NCBI RefSeq assembly: GCF_900099965.1 | Contig: NZ_FNDJ01000038.1 | Location: 34,098 to 98,097 of the forward strand | Length of the DNA: 64,000 nucleotides | Reading direction: 5' to 3' | DNA from: Nonomuraea jiangxiensis | GTDB lineage: Bacteria > Actinomycetota > Actinomycetes > Streptosporangiales > Streptosporangiaceae | Shown: piece after piece, positions 16,613 to 26,348 of the stretch | Numbering within the stretch: the stretch's first letter is position 1 | Layout of the letters: every line of letters starts with the position of its first letter | Notes under the pieces: model-generated | The model's database searches: none | Seen by the model: the letters and a program-made list of their open reading frames with translations, nothing else | Told to the model about the DNA's origin: nothing | Translations under genes and position numbers: made by a program

Positions 16613-19111
16613 GTGAGCCTACTCGTTGACCGTTTGCCCGAAGAGATCGACGCTGATCCCGACGCCATCTTCGACGCGTTCGTCGCATGGAACGCCGAGC
16701 GGGGGCTCACCCTCTATCCGGCGCAGGAGGAGGCCCTCATCGAGGTGGTCTCCGGCAGCAACCTGATCCTGGCCACGCCGACCGGCTCGGGCAAGTCGCT
16801 GGTGGCCGCCGGCGCCCACTTCACGGCCCTGACCAGGGACGTGCGCACGTTCTACACCGCGCCGATCAAGGCGCTGGTGTCGGAGAAGTTCTTCGACCTG
16901 TGCGCCGTCTTCGGCACCGACAACGTCGGCATGATGACCGGCGACGCCAGCGTCAACCCCGGTGCGCCGATCATCTGCTGCACCGCCGAGATCCTGGCCA
17001 ACGTGGCGCTGCGCGACGGCGCGGCGGCCGACATCGGCCAGGTCGTGATGGACGAGTTCCACTTCTACGCCGAGCCCGACCGGGGCTGGGCCTGGCAGGT
17101 GCCGCTGCTGGAGCTGCCCAACGTGCAGTTCGTGCTGATGTCGGCCACGCTCGGCGACGTGTCGATGTTCGAGCGCGACCTGACCAGGCGCACCGGCCGG
17201 CCGACGTCCGTGGTCAAGCACGCCGAGCGGCCCGTGCCGCTGGTCTACTCCTACCGGATGACCCCGCTGCACGAGACGCTGGAGGAGATGCTCAGCACCG
17301 GGCAGGCGCCGGTCTACGTGGTGCACTTCACGCAGGCCGCCGCTATGGAGCGGGCCCAGGCGCTGATGTCCATCAACATGGCGACGAAGGCCGAGAAGGA
17401 GGCCATCGCCGCCATGATCGGCGGTTTCCGCTTCACCACCAGGTTCGGGCGGGCGCTGTCCCGGCTCGTCCGGCACGGCATCGGCGTGCACCACGCCGGG
17501 ATGCTGCCGAAATACCGGCGGCTGGTGGAGCGGCTGGCCCAGGCGGGCCTGCTGAAGGTCATCTGCGGCACCGACACGCTCGGCGTCGGCGTCAACGTGC
17601 CGATCAGGACGGTGCTGTTCACGGCCCTGTCCAAATACGACGGCAACAAGGTACGGCGGCTGCGGGCCCGCGAGTTCCACCAGATCGCCGGCCGGGCCGG
17701 GCGGGCGGGCTTCGACACCATCGGCTACGTCGCCTGCCAGGCCCCCGAGCACGACATCGAGAACGCCAAGGCGCTGGCCAAGATCGGCGACGACCCCAAG
17801 CGGCGGCGCGGCTACGCGCGCAAGAAGCCGCCGGAGGGGTTCGTGGGCTGGAGCGAGGACACGTTCCAGAAACTGCAGGAGGCCGAGCCCGAGCCGCTCA
17901 ACTCGCGCTTCAAGGTCAGCAACGCCATGCTGCTCGCGGTGATCAACCGGCCCGGCGACTGCTTCCAGGCGATGAAGCACCTGCTGACCGACAACCACGA
18001 GGACCGCAAGTGGCAGCGGCGGCACATCAGCCAGGCCATCGCGATCTACCGGTCCCTGCTGGCCGGGGGCATCGTGGAGCAGTTCGCCGAGCCCGACGAG
18101 CAGGGCCGGCGGGCCCGGCTGACGATCGATCTGCAGGAGGACTTCGCGCTCAACCAGGCGCTGTCGACGTTCGCGCTGGCCGCGTTCGACCTGCTCGACC
18201 GGGAGTCCCCGTCCTACTCCCTGGACATGGTCTCCATCGTGGAGTCCATTCTCGACGACCCCCGCCAGATCCTGTCGGCCCAGCTCAAGAAGGTCAGGGG
18301 CGAGGCCGTCGCGCAGATGAAGGCCGACGGCATCGAGTACGAGGAGCGGATGGAGCAGCTCGCCGAGGTGATGTACCCGATGCCGCTGGAGGACCTGCTG
18401 CTCGGGGCCTACGAGACCTACCGGCGCGGGCACCCGTGGGTGGGCGACTACACGGTGAGCCCGAAGTCGGTGGTGCGCGACATGTACGAGCGGGCCATGA
18501 CGTTCAGCGAGTACATCCAGTTCTACGAGCTGGCCCGCTCCGAGGGCACGGTGCTGCGTTACCTGGCCGACGCCTACCGCACGCTGTCGCGTACGGTGCC
18601 GGAGCACCTCAAGACCGACGACCTGGTCGACCTGATCGAGTGGCTCGGGGAGCTGGTCCGGCAGGTGGACTCCTCGCTGATCGACGAGTGGGAAAAGCTG
18701 ACCAACCCGGCCGCGGCGCTGGAGCAGCAGGAGCAGCTCGAGGCCAAGGTGCGCCCGGTCACGGCCAACCGGCGGGCCTTCCGGGTGCTGGTGCGCAACG
18801 CGATGTTCCGGCTGGTCGAGCTGTGCGCCATCGAGAAGGAGGACGAGCTGGAGGAGCTCGCCCCCGACGTCGACTGGGGCGCGGCGCTGGACGCCTACTA
18901 CGCCGACCACGAGGAGATCCTCACCGACGCAGACGCGCGCGGGCCCGCGCTGCTGCGGATCGAGGAGGAGAGCGAGCTGTGGAAGGTGCGGCAGACCGTC
19001 CGGGATCCGGCCGGTGACGGCGACTGGGGCATCGACGCCCAGGTGGACCTGGCCGCCTCCGACGAGGAGGGCCGCGCGGTGCTGCACGTGATCGGCCTCA
19101 ACCGGCTCTGA
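16613..19111 (+). CDS. Ski2/Mtr4-type DEAD/DEAH helicase with DUF3516
   Basis: An 832-residue superfamily-2 helicase. Motif I is ATPTGSGKS (54-62), motif II DEFH (147-150), motif III SATLGD, then HHAGMLPKYRR and the motif VI segment QIAGRAGRAG. The C-terminal half after about residue 450 matches the actinobacterial DUF3516 extension. These proteins are thought to be RNA helicases, but their role is little studied. The start is GTG. A frame of similar length is open on the opposite strand; this is a G+C effect. Confidence 0.92.
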   Translation: MSLLVDRLPEEIDADPDAIFDAFVAWNAERGLTLYPAQEEALIEVVSGSNLILATPTGSGKSLVAAGAHFTALTRDVRTFYTAPIKALVSEKFFDLCAVFGTDNVGMMTGDASVNPGAPIICCTAEILANVALRDGAAADIGQVVMDEFHFYAEPDRGWAWQVPLLELPNVQFVLMSATLGDVSMFERDLTRRTGRPTSVVKHAERPVPLVYSYRMTPLHETLEEMLSTGQAPVYVVHFTQAAAMERAQALMSINMATKAEKEAIAAMIGGFRFTTRFGRALSRLVRHGIGVHHAGMLPKYRRLVERLAQAGLLKVICGTDTLGVGVNVPIRTVLFTALSKYDGNKVRRLRAREFHQIAGRAGRAGFDTIGYVACQAPEHDIENAKALAKIGDDPKRRRGYARKKPPEGFVGWSEDTFQKLQEAEPEPLNSRFKVSNAMLLAVINRPGDCFQAMKHLLTDNHEDRKWQRRHISQAIAIYRSLLAGGIVEQFAEPDEQGRRARLTIDLQEDFALNQALSTFALAAFDLLDRESPSYSLDMVSIVESILDDPRQILSAQLKKVRGEAVAQMKADGIEYEERMEQLAEVMYPMPLEDLLLGAYETYRRGHPWVGDYTVSPKSVVRDMYERAMTFSEYIQFYELARSEGTVLRYLADAYRTLSRTVPEHLKTDDLVDLIEWLGELVRQVDSSLIDEWEKLTNPAAALEQQEQLEAKVRPVTANRRAFRVLVRNAMFRLVELCAIEKEDELEELAPDVDWGAALDAYYADHEEILTDADARGPALLRIEEESELWKVRQTVRDPAGDGDWGIDAQVDLAASDEEGRAVLHVIGLNRL

Positions 19112-19319
19112 CCGGGGCGACAAGCCGTGTGCCGGAACGGACTGGCAAGGGCGTCCCGGCACACGCCTGTCGATTAAGTGTCGGCCGGACTACGTCAGGT
19201 TCCCGTCATGATCACGTCCCAAGATCGAGACATTTCCTGAATTCGGCGATCGGCGCCTGTGCGGTCCTCACCGGGCTCCCAGGAGGCTACGCGCAACAGT
19301 GTGGCGATCATGGGACAAA

Positions 19320-19823
19320 ATGGTGGGGGTGAGCGACGATGAAATCCGGCGTGTCCTCGGCCTGCTCTCCCAGGAGGACACGCTGCGTACGCTGGCCCGC
19401 CTGGTGCTCGGCGAGACCGGCGACTTCTCCCCCAAGGTGCTGCGGCGGCTGGCCAGCGGCGGCCTGGCGGCCTGCGACGAGGACGGCAAGTGGCGGGCCA
19501 CCCCTGAGCGCTTCCGCGAGCTGCTGCGGGCGAGCGCCGAGCCGGCCGCGGAGCTGAGCGCGGAGGAGCGGGTGCTGCGCACGTTCCTGGTGGACGGGCG
19601 GCTGACGACCATGGCGATGCGGCGCGACAAGCGGCTGGTGGTGCTGCGCTACATCGTGCTGGTCTTCGAGCCCGGGGTGCGTTACCCGGAGAAGGACGTG
19701 AACGTGGCGCTGCGCGCCTTCCACGACGACTACGCGGCGCTGCGCCGCTACCTGGTCGACGAGGGCCTGCTGTCCAGGAAGGACAACGTCTACTGGCGCA
19801 GCGGCGGCCCCGTCGAGGTCTAG
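19320..19823 (+). CDS. DUF2087 domain protein, possible DNA-binding regulator
   Basis: A 167-residue protein. The N-terminal half (DEIRRVLGLLSQEDTLRTLARLVLG) looks like a winged-helix module; the C-terminal half (RTFLVDGRLTTMAMRRDKRLVVLRYIV and VNVALRAFHDDYAALRRYLVDEGLL) is the DUF2087 domain. DUF2087 is often fused to ArsR-type domains, suggesting a transcription role. Start is uncertain: ATG 19320 or GTG 19329. The 208 bases before it hold no gene. Confidence 0.72.
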   Translation: MVGVSDDEIRRVLGLLSQEDTLRTLARLVLGETGDFSPKVLRRLASGGLAACDEDGKWRATPERFRELLRASAEPAAELSAEERVLRTFLVDGRLTTMAMRRDKRLVVLRYIVLVFEPGVRYPEKDVNVALRAFHDDYAALRRYLVDEGLLSRKDNVYWRSGGPVEV

Positions 19824-19857
19824 CCAAGGGGTCCTTCAGCGAGGGGCCCTTGAGCGA

Positions 19858-19886
19858 GGGGACCCGCCCATGAGGGCGGAGTCCCC
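19858..19886. terminator. Bidirectional hairpin between convergent genes
   Basis: A 12-base-pair stem (GGGGACCCGCCC) closes on an ATGA loop with one bulged A. It lies between the stops of the DUF2087 gene and the GH20 gene, so it can serve both directions. Confidence 0.7.
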
Positions 19887-19892
19887 GGGGGT

Positions 19893-21506
19893 CTAGGTCG
19901 CGCGGAGGTTGCTGGTCCAGGCGTCGAGCTTGGCCTGCCAGCGCTCGGGGTCCTCCGGGCGTCCCGGCACCCCCGGCCTGGTCTGCCAGGGCAGCGGCCC
20001 CTCCGCGCGCCTGTACTCCACGCCGATCGCGTCCAGCCGGGGCAGGTGCGCGGCCAGCCGCTCGCGGAAGTCCACCAGGTCACGGCGGGCGCTGCTCCAC
20101 ACCGTCTCGGCGAACGCGGCCAGCCGGGGGAAGGCCATGTAGTCCACGTGCCGGCTGGAGTCGATCAGCTCGGTCCAGACCCCGCACTGGGCGCCCAGGA
20201 CGCGGGCCGCCGCGGGTTCGCCGCGCAGGTCGGCCGGAATCGGCTCGAAGGCGTAGACGTCTTCCAGCGTCAGCACCGTGCCGAACGGCACCGGCTCCTG
20301 CTCCCCCGGCCCCTGCCGGTAGTCCAGGTAGAGGCTGGTGTTCGAGCAGTTGATCACGTCGTGGCCGCGCCTGGCGGCGGCCACCGCGCCCAGCTCGCCC
20401 CGCCAGGAGGCGACCACCGCGCCGGGCGCGAGCCCGCCTTCGAGGATCTCGTCCCAGCCGACGAGCCGCCGGCCGCGCGCCGCGAGATAGGCGTCGAACT
20501 GGTGGATGAACCAGCTCTGCAGCTCCTCCTCGTCACGCAGCCCCAGCTCGGCGCGGCGCCGCCGGACGGCCGGGCTGGCCCGCCACTGGTCCTTGCGCAC
20601 CTCGTCACCGCCGACGCACACGTACGGGCTCGGGAACAGCTCCAGCACCTCGTCCAGCACGTCCTGGAAGAACGCGACCGTGGCGTCCTCGGCGTTGAGC
20701 ACGTTCCGGCCGACTCCCCAGGTCGTGCCCACCTCCAGCGGCGCGTCCAGGTTGCCCAGCTCCGGGTAGGCGGCGATGGCGGCCTGGGTGTGCCCCGGCA
20801 GGTCGATCTCGGGGACGACCGTGATGTGGCGCCGCGCGGCGTACGCGACGATCTCCCTGATGTCGTCCTGCGTGTAGAAGCCGCCGTGCGGGCGGCCGTC
20901 CATGGCGCCGTTCCAGCCGATCTGGCTCTCCTTGCGCCAGGCGCCGACCTCGGTGAGCCTGGGATGGCGCCGGATCTCCAACCGCCAGCCCTGGTCGTCG
21001 GTGAGGTGCAGGTGCAGCACGTTCAGCTTGTGCAGGGCCAGCAGGTCGACGAAGCGCAGCACGTCGCGCTTGGTCATGAAGTGCCGGGCGACGTCGAGCA
21101 GGCAGCCGCGCCAGGGGAAGCGCGGCTCGTCCTCGACGTACGCGCCGGGCACCTCGAAGGCGGCGGTCCCCGCGGCGGCCTTCCGGAACGCGGCGGCGGG
21201 CAGCAGCTGCCTCAGCGTCTGCGCCCCGTAGAACGCGCCGGCCGGCCCGCCCGCGACGATCTCCACCCCGCCGTCGCCGACGGTCAGCCGGTACGCCTCC
21301 GGCCCGAGCTCGCCGAGCGCGATCGTGATCGTTCCCGGGCCCGTTCCGCCCGGCAGCAGCTCGCCGCCGGTGACGGGGGCGAGCTCACCGCGCAGCCAGG
21401 AGGCCACCTCGGCGAGTGCCGGATCAGCGACGAGCGAGGTCCGGCTGTCGAGGACGAACGAGCCCGGCCTGGACTCCTGCTTGACGGGCCTGGGAACGAT
21501 CTTCAA
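19893..21506 (-). CDS. Beta-N-acetylhexosaminidase, GH20
   Basis: A 537-residue GH20 enzyme that removes terminal beta-linked GlcNAc or GalNAc by substrate-assisted catalysis. An N-terminal GH20b-like domain (about 1-125) precedes the barrel, with WRGCLLDVARHFM, HLHLTDDQGWRLEI and the catalytic pair Asp301-Glu302 in VCVGGDEV. There is no signal peptide, so it should act on imported oligosaccharides in the cytoplasm. It is the last gene of the alpha-galactoside operon, 12 bases after the GH27 gene. Confidence 0.92.
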   Translation of the reverse strand: MKIVPRPVKQESRPGSFVLDSRTSLVADPALAEVASWLRGELAPVTGGELLPGGTGPGTITIALGELGPEAYRLTVGDGGVEIVAGGPAGAFYGAQTLRQLLPAAAFRKAAAGTAAFEVPGAYVEDEPRFPWRGCLLDVARHFMTKRDVLRFVDLLALHKLNVLHLHLTDDQGWRLEIRRHPRLTEVGAWRKESQIGWNGAMDGRPHGGFYTQDDIREIVAYAARRHITVVPEIDLPGHTQAAIAAYPELGNLDAPLEVGTTWGVGRNVLNAEDATVAFFQDVLDEVLELFPSPYVCVGGDEVRKDQWRASPAVRRRRAELGLRDEEELQSWFIHQFDAYLAARGRRLVGWDEILEGGLAPGAVVASWRGELGAVAAARRGHDVINCSNTSLYLDYRQGPGEQEPVPFGTVLTLEDVYAFEPIPADLRGEPAAARVLGAQCGVWTELIDSSRHVDYMAFPRLAAFAETVWSSARRDLVDFRERLAAHLPRLDAIGVEYRRAEGPLPWQTRPGVPGRPEDPERWQAKLDAWTSNLRAT

Positions 21507-21518
21507 CGGGCGATCTCC

Positions 21519-23462
21519 TTACTGGCAGGTGATGGTGGCGTCGGCGAAGTCGGCGTGGTCGGAGGTGGCGTTGTCGCCGCCGTTGGTGGCGACAAGCCGG
21601 ACGAACCGGGCGCCCTCGATGGAGGCGGTCACCTCGCGGGCCGGCATGGCACCGGTGACCAGGCCGGAGTGCGCGACCCGGCCGCCGTCGGCCCAGACCT
21701 CGAAGTCGGCGGAGCCGCCCGCCCCGACCTCGTCGTCGATCCCGGCCTGGAAGGTGACGGACGAGCAGCGCCCGGCGGTGTAGAACTCGATGTCGGCGGG
21801 CGCGTGCGCGCCCAGGCCCTTGGGATAGGTGACGCCGCCGATGGTGATCGGGCGGCCGTCGCCGGCGGCCCGGTCGCCGTTGCTCATGTCCTTCTCGACG
21901 GGGCCGAAGTAGCTCGTGGCCCTGGTCCAGGCGAGGTCGCTCAGGTACGTCGTCCCGGCGCCGGGCGCGCGGGCGACGGTCACCACGGCCACGGCGCTCT
22001 GCCCGTCCCGGGTGAAGGTGAGCTGATAGGTGCCCGGCGGGGTGTCGGCGGGTGGGGTGACGGCCCACTTCACGGTGAAGGTCTCGCCGCCGTCCAGCCG
22101 GCCGGTCCTGGCAGGGGTACGCGCCTCGATCCGCCATCCGGCGGGCGCCCCGGCCGTGACCTCGACGTCGCGCAGCCGCGCGGTGGCCCCGGTGTTCGTG
22201 ACCCGGGTGACGATCTCGCCGGTCACGCCGGGCTCCAGCACCGAGGTCCGGTCCTCGCCGAGGAAGCGGGGCGGGTCGGCCTCGAACGTCACCAGCGGCG
22301 GCGGCGTCTGGCCGCGGCTCTCGCCCACCCGGTAGAGCAGCGCGGCGTGGGCGGGCACCTGGGCCGCCAGCTCGCCCTCGGTCGAGGTGACGGTGCCGGT
22401 CCACAGGTCCTCGACCCGGTGACGGCCGTCCCCGAGGTCGGTGGAGATGGTCGCCGCGCGGTCGCTCTCGTTGAACAGCACCACGGCCCGGTCGCCGTTC
22501 GCCAGCGGCTTGGCCAGCACGTGGTACCAGCCGTCGGTCCTGACGAACGTGCCGTGCACGCCCAGCCGGTCCTGGTTGACGGCGATCACCTTGGGGTTGG
22601 CCACGACCGACGCGGGCGCCTGGGCCGGGTCGGCCTGAAGGATCAGCGGGGACGCGCCGATCGCCCAGAGCGTGAACTGGGCGCGGTATTCGGTCTCGGT
22701 CATCCCGCCGCGCCCGGCCTGGATGAGGTCGGGATCGGCCCAGCTGCCGGGGCCCGCGTACTCGGCCCTGAGCTGGTTGGTCTCCCAGATGTCGGTCATG
22801 TTCGGGTAGTTGTCGGCGATGGGGCGGTTGTAGACGTTGGTCCGCCAGGTGGTGGCGCCGCCGTCCTTGCCCCACAGCCACGGCACGGTGCTGCCGTCCT
22901 CGTTGTTCATGGCGAACACGACGCCCGAGCCGAGGGCCTGGCGCATCGGCGGGTAGAGGGCCTGGGCGATCTGCTGGACGTTCTGGCCGGGGAAGTCGGC
23001 CGTGGGCATGCTGCACCAGTCGTACTTGACGTAGTCGACGCCCCAGTCCCTGACCTGGCGGGCGTCGGCGGCCTCGCTCTTGTACGAGCCGGGCCCGCCG
23101 CCCGTGCACGCCTTGGTGCCGGCCGACAGGCTGAGGCCCAGCTTCAGGCCCTTGCCGTGCACGTAGTCGGCCAGGGCGCCGATGCCGGCGGGGAAGCGGG
23201 CGGGGTCGGGGGCCAGCGCGCCGTTCGTACGCTGGGGGGCCAGCCAGCAGTCGTCGATGATGACGTACCGGTAGCCGAGCGGGGCGAGGCGCGCGAGCGC
23301 GTCGGCGGCCTGCCGTACCGACGACTCGGAGACCGAGCAGCCCAGCGTGCGGCTGTTCCAGCCCATGGGCGGGCCGGTGGTTTCCGCCTGCGCGGCGCTC
23401 GCTAAGGGGACGAAGGGCATGACGAGCAGGGCCGCCGCGGCGGCGGCCGTGAGGATGCGCAT
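21519..23462 (-). CDS. Secreted alpha-galactosidase GH27 with NEW3 and NPCBM/CBM51 domains
   Basis: A 647-residue secreted enzyme. A signal peptide (about 1-26) is followed by a GH27 barrel (PPMGWNSRTLGCSV onward). The nucleophile is Asp148 in VKYDWC; the acid/base is probably Asp224 in MTDIW, after an insertion compared with the usual spacing. From about 405 a NEW3-like domain follows (TGEIVTRVTNTGATARLRD) and from about 505 an NPCBM/CBM51 domain (YLSDLAWTRATSYFG to the C-terminus). CBM51 modules bind galactose and blood-group-type glycans. It lies ten bases after phoD and should trim alpha-galactosyl groups outside the cell. Confidence 0.92.
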   Translation of the reverse strand: MRILTAAAAAALLVMPFVPLASAAQAETTGPPMGWNSRTLGCSVSESSVRQAADALARLAPLGYRYVIIDDCWLAPQRTNGALAPDPARFPAGIGALADYVHGKGLKLGLSLSAGTKACTGGGPGSYKSEAADARQVRDWGVDYVKYDWCSMPTADFPGQNVQQIAQALYPPMRQALGSGVVFAMNNEDGSTVPWLWGKDGGATTWRTNVYNRPIADNYPNMTDIWETNQLRAEYAGPGSWADPDLIQAGRGGMTETEYRAQFTLWAIGASPLILQADPAQAPASVVANPKVIAVNQDRLGVHGTFVRTDGWYHVLAKPLANGDRAVVLFNESDRAATISTDLGDGRHRVEDLWTGTVTSTEGELAAQVPAHAALLYRVGESRGQTPPPLVTFEADPPRFLGEDRTSVLEPGVTGEIVTRVTNTGATARLRDVEVTAGAPAGWRIEARTPARTGRLDGGETFTVKWAVTPPADTPPGTYQLTFTRDGQSAVAVVTVARAPGAGTTYLSDLAWTRATSYFGPVEKDMSNGDRAAGDGRPITIGGVTYPKGLGAHAPADIEFYTAGRCSSVTFQAGIDDEVGAGGSADFEVWADGGRVAHSGLVTGAMPAREVTASIEGARFVRLVATNGGDNATSDHADFADATITCQ

Positions 23463-23472
23463 GAGGATCCTG

Positions 23473-25017
23473 TCAGGCGGGGTTGAGTGCGGGGTGGCCG
23501 GGCTCGATGACGAAGGAGCCGGAGGTGTAGGCGGGGGCGTAGGGCTCGGTGATGCGGGACAACGAGCGGAAGTCGACCTTCATCTCGTCCTGGGTGAGCC
23601 GGGTGCGCACGTAGCCGCGGCGGCCGTTGAAGAACTTCACGTGCGGGTTCTCGTCGAGCAGGATCTGCGTGTTGGGGTATTCGTCCAGGCCGTTGCCGGC
23701 GCTCGTCACGGAGGTGGTGACCAGCTCGACGGCCACGGACCTGGACTCGGGGTCCTGGTGGTCGCGCTTGACCTCGCCGGCCCAGTGGGAGTGCACGTCG
23801 CCGGTGAGCACGACGGCGTTGCGCTGGTAGTCGTCGATGGCGGCGGTCAGGCGGTTGCGGGAGGCGACATAGCCGTCCCAGCCCTCGTTCGAGTAGCCCT
23901 TGCCCGCGCCGTTCGTCCAGTCCATCTCCATCAGGAAGACCTGCTGGCCCAGCAGGTCCCAGGTGGCGCGGGAGTGCTTCAGCTCGCCGTCCAGCCAGGC
24001 CTCCTGCTCCTGGCCGAGGATGGTCCGGTTGGGCTCGAACCGCTCCATGCAGTCGGGGCCGACCGTGCCGCTGGCGCCGGTGCACGCGTACAGGTCGCGG
24101 TACTGGCGGGTGTCGAGCAGGTGCAGGTTGGCGACCGCGCCCCAGCGGATGCTGCGGTAGAGCTTGAGCGAGGTGCCGCGTGGCCGCTGGGCGCGGCGCA
24201 GCGGCATGTTCTCGTAGTACGCCTGGAAGGCGTCGGCGCGGCGCTTGAGGAAGGGCGGGTCCGGCTGCTCGGGGACGTCCCCGGCCCAGGCGTTCTCGAT
24301 GTCGTGGTCGTCCCACACCACGACCCAGGGGGCGATGGCGTGGGCCAGCTGCGACTCGGGGTCGGCCTTGTGCTGGGCGTGGCGCAGGCGGTATCCGGCC
24401 AGGTCGAAGCACTCGCCGCCGGCCTGGTCGCGGACGGGGTACTTGTAGTCGCCGTACTCGTAGATGTAGTCGCCGAGGAAGGCGATGAGGTCCGGCTGGT
24501 CCTCGGCCATCCTGCGGTAGGGCGTGAACCAGCCGGCCTGGTAGTCGGCGCACGAGGTGAACGACAGGTTCAGGGCGCGGCCGCGGGTGCCGGGGGCCGG
24601 GCTGGTCAGGGTGCGGCCGACCGGGCTGAGCTCGCCGTCGGCCTTGAACCGGTAGAAGTACTCGGCGCCGGGGTCGAGCCCTTCGACCTCGACGTGCACG
24701 CTGTGGGCCGCCTCGGGGGCGGCTTGCTCGGTGCCGTGCCGTACGACGTGCCGGAAGTTCTCGTCCTTGGCCAGCTGCCACTGGACCGGCACCTGGCGGC
24801 CGGGCATGCCGCCGAGGCCGTCCGCGGCGACGGGATCCATCGCGAGCCTGGTCCACAGGACCACGCCGTCGGACGTGGGCTCGCCCGAGGCGACGCCCAG
24901 CTGGAACGGGTCGGATATGGGGGCGCGCCGAGCGGCCGCGCGCGCGGGTGTGGCACCCAACGCGGCGGCGACGCCCATGCTGACGCCCCCGGCGAACAGG
25001 GATCGCCGGGTGATCAT
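23473..25017 (-). CDS. phoD: PhoD-type alkaline phosphatase/phosphodiesterase, TAT-exported
   Basis: A 514-residue PhoD enzyme. A twin-arginine signal (MITRRSLFAGGVSMG) precedes the N-terminal domain (DPFQLGVASGEPTSDGVVLWTRL) and the metal-binding phosphatase domain with SFTSCADYQ, FLGDYIYEYGDY, VWDDHDIENAW and VLTGDVHSHW. PhoD enzymes use Fe and Ca to hydrolyse phosphomono- and diesters; Bacillus PhoD degrades wall teichoic acid. It lies nine bases after the binding-protein gene and ten before the GH27 gene, so it is co-transcribed with sugar-uptake genes rather than a pho cluster. No Pho box was searched for or seen. Confidence 0.93.
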   Translation of the reverse strand: MITRRSLFAGGVSMGVAAALGATPARAAARRAPISDPFQLGVASGEPTSDGVVLWTRLAMDPVAADGLGGMPGRQVPVQWQLAKDENFRHVVRHGTEQAAPEAAHSVHVEVEGLDPGAEYFYRFKADGELSPVGRTLTSPAPGTRGRALNLSFTSCADYQAGWFTPYRRMAEDQPDLIAFLGDYIYEYGDYKYPVRDQAGGECFDLAGYRLRHAQHKADPESQLAHAIAPWVVVWDDHDIENAWAGDVPEQPDPPFLKRRADAFQAYYENMPLRRAQRPRGTSLKLYRSIRWGAVANLHLLDTRQYRDLYACTGASGTVGPDCMERFEPNRTILGQEQEAWLDGELKHSRATWDLLGQQVFLMEMDWTNGAGKGYSNEGWDGYVASRNRLTAAIDDYQRNAVVLTGDVHSHWAGEVKRDHQDPESRSVAVELVTTSVTSAGNGLDEYPNTQILLDENPHVKFFNGRRGYVRTRLTQDEMKVDFRSLSRITEPYAPAYTSGSFVIEPGHPALNPA

Positions 25018-25026
25018 GAGGGTCCT

Positions 25027-26334
25027 TTACTGGAGGGAGGCGTTGCCTTCGGAAACCGCTTGGTCAGCGGCTTGTTGCGGGGAGAGGTTGCCGAGGTACA
25101 TCTCGTTGAAGATCTGATTGAGCTTGGTCTCGAAGCCGGTGAAACCGGTGGCGATCGGCAACGGGAAGGTGGTGCCCTCCGCCTCCTCGACGAAGGGCGT
25201 CACGTCGACGTTCTTCGACTTCCAGTAGTCGACGTAGCCCTGAGTGAGGCCGTTACGAGCGGGGAGGACGTAGCCGCCGTCGGCCATCAGCTTCTGCGGC
25301 GCCTCGGTGCCGAGATACTGCGCCAGCTTCATGGCCTCTTCGGGGTGGTCGCTCTTGGCGTAGACGGCCTCGGCCAGGCCGTTCAGGTTGACCGCGCGGC
25401 CGGCCGGCCCCTCGGGCATGGGCGCCACGCCCACCTCGAACGTGGACTCGGGCGCGACGAACGGCAGCAGCGCGTTGTTGGCGGGGAACATCGCGACCTT
25501 GCCCGCCGTGAACATGTCGGTGGCCTTGCCGGTGGGCGGGTTCGTCTGGGTGGCGGGCGGCGAGACGTGGTATTTGCCGACCAGGTCCACGCCGAACCGC
25601 AGCGCCTGCACCGAGGCGGGGTCGTTGAAGACGTATTTGCCGAAGGGCTGGTCGACGAGCTTGCCGCCGTTGGAGGCGACCCAGTTCATCCACTGGGTCT
25701 GATAGTGGTTCCAGGACAGGAAGCCGTACGTCGTGACCTTGGCGGGGTCGAATCCCGCCTCGCCGGGGTGCTTGCCGGCCTCGTCCACGGTGAGCTTGCG
25801 CGCCGTGTCGAGCAGGGTGCCGGTGCCGTCGGCGTTCCAGGTGAGCTTGTCCGGCATCTCCACGCCGGCCTTCTTGAACAGGTCCTTGTTGTAGAGCAGG
25901 CCGACGATGCCCCAGTCCTTCGGGACGCCGTACAACTTGTCCTTGTAGGTGAAGGAGCCGACGACGGTCTGGTGATACTGGGAGGCGTCGAGCTGGACCG
26001 GGGCCAGCACCCCCTTGGTGACGTACTCGGGAAACTGGGTGGGCGTCATCCAGAACACGTCCGGCGCCGTGCCCGCCACCGCGTCGGCGGTGAGCTTGGT
26101 CCAGTACTGGTCGTACGGCAGCACCTCGATGGTCACGTCGATGCCCGGGTTGGCCTTCTCGAAGGCCGCCATGACCTGCTCATAACCGGCCTTCTGCTGT
26201 TCGTCCCACAGCCGGTACGTCAACGTGACGTCGCCGGACCCACCGCCGGCCGATCCTGACCCGCACGCGGTGAGTGTGAGCATGGCGACGCCGAGCAGCG
26301 CCCCGGCCCAGCGAATCGGGGGGTTGTGCATCAT
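25027..26334 (-). CDS. Sugar ABC transporter substrate-binding lipoprotein (alpha-galactoside operon)
   Basis: A 435-residue CUT1 binding protein with a lipoprotein signal ending LTAC (Cys24). Family segments include VTLTYRLWDEQQ, FEKANPGIDVTIEVLPYDQYW, GTAPDVFWMTP and PANNALLPF. Two adjacent ATG codons are possible; the one at 26334 has GAGG seven bases upstream. It precedes phoD and follows the MalG-type permease by 14 bases. The ligand is likely an alpha-galactoside or a larger galactosylated oligomer, judged by neighbours only. Confidence 0.9.
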   Translation of the reverse strand: MMHNPPIRWAGALLGVAMLTLTACGSGSAGGGSGDVTLTYRLWDEQQKAGYEQVMAAFEKANPGIDVTIEVLPYDQYWTKLTADAVAGTAPDVFWMTPTQFPEYVTKGVLAPVQLDASQYHQTVVGSFTYKDKLYGVPKDWGIVGLLYNKDLFKKAGVEMPDKLTWNADGTGTLLDTARKLTVDEAGKHPGEAGFDPAKVTTYGFLSWNHYQTQWMNWVASNGGKLVDQPFGKYVFNDPASVQALRFGVDLVGKYHVSPPATQTNPPTGKATDMFTAGKVAMFPANNALLPFVAPESTFEVGVAPMPEGPAGRAVNLNGLAEAVYAKSDHPEEAMKLAQYLGTEAPQKLMADGGYVLPARNGLTQGYVDYWKSKNVDVTPFVEEAEGTTFPLPIATGFTGFETKLNQIFNEMYLGNLSPQQAADQAVSEGNASLQ

Positions 26335-26348
26335 TCGCTGACCTCTTC

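Noticed and set aside
14733..19111. A specialised-metabolite gene cluster around the acyltransferase and GNAT genes
   Set aside because: No PKS, NRPS, terpene or RiPP core enzyme is present; these are single genes in a housekeeping area.
16619..19162. An 847-residue open frame antisense to the helicase
   Set aside because: It mirrors the codons of a well-supported helicase and has a Gly/Arg/His/Val bias without motifs.
20046..26259. Long plus-strand frames opposite GH20, GH27, PhoD and the binding protein
   Set aside because: They lie opposite genes with clear catalytic motifs and have shadow-type composition.
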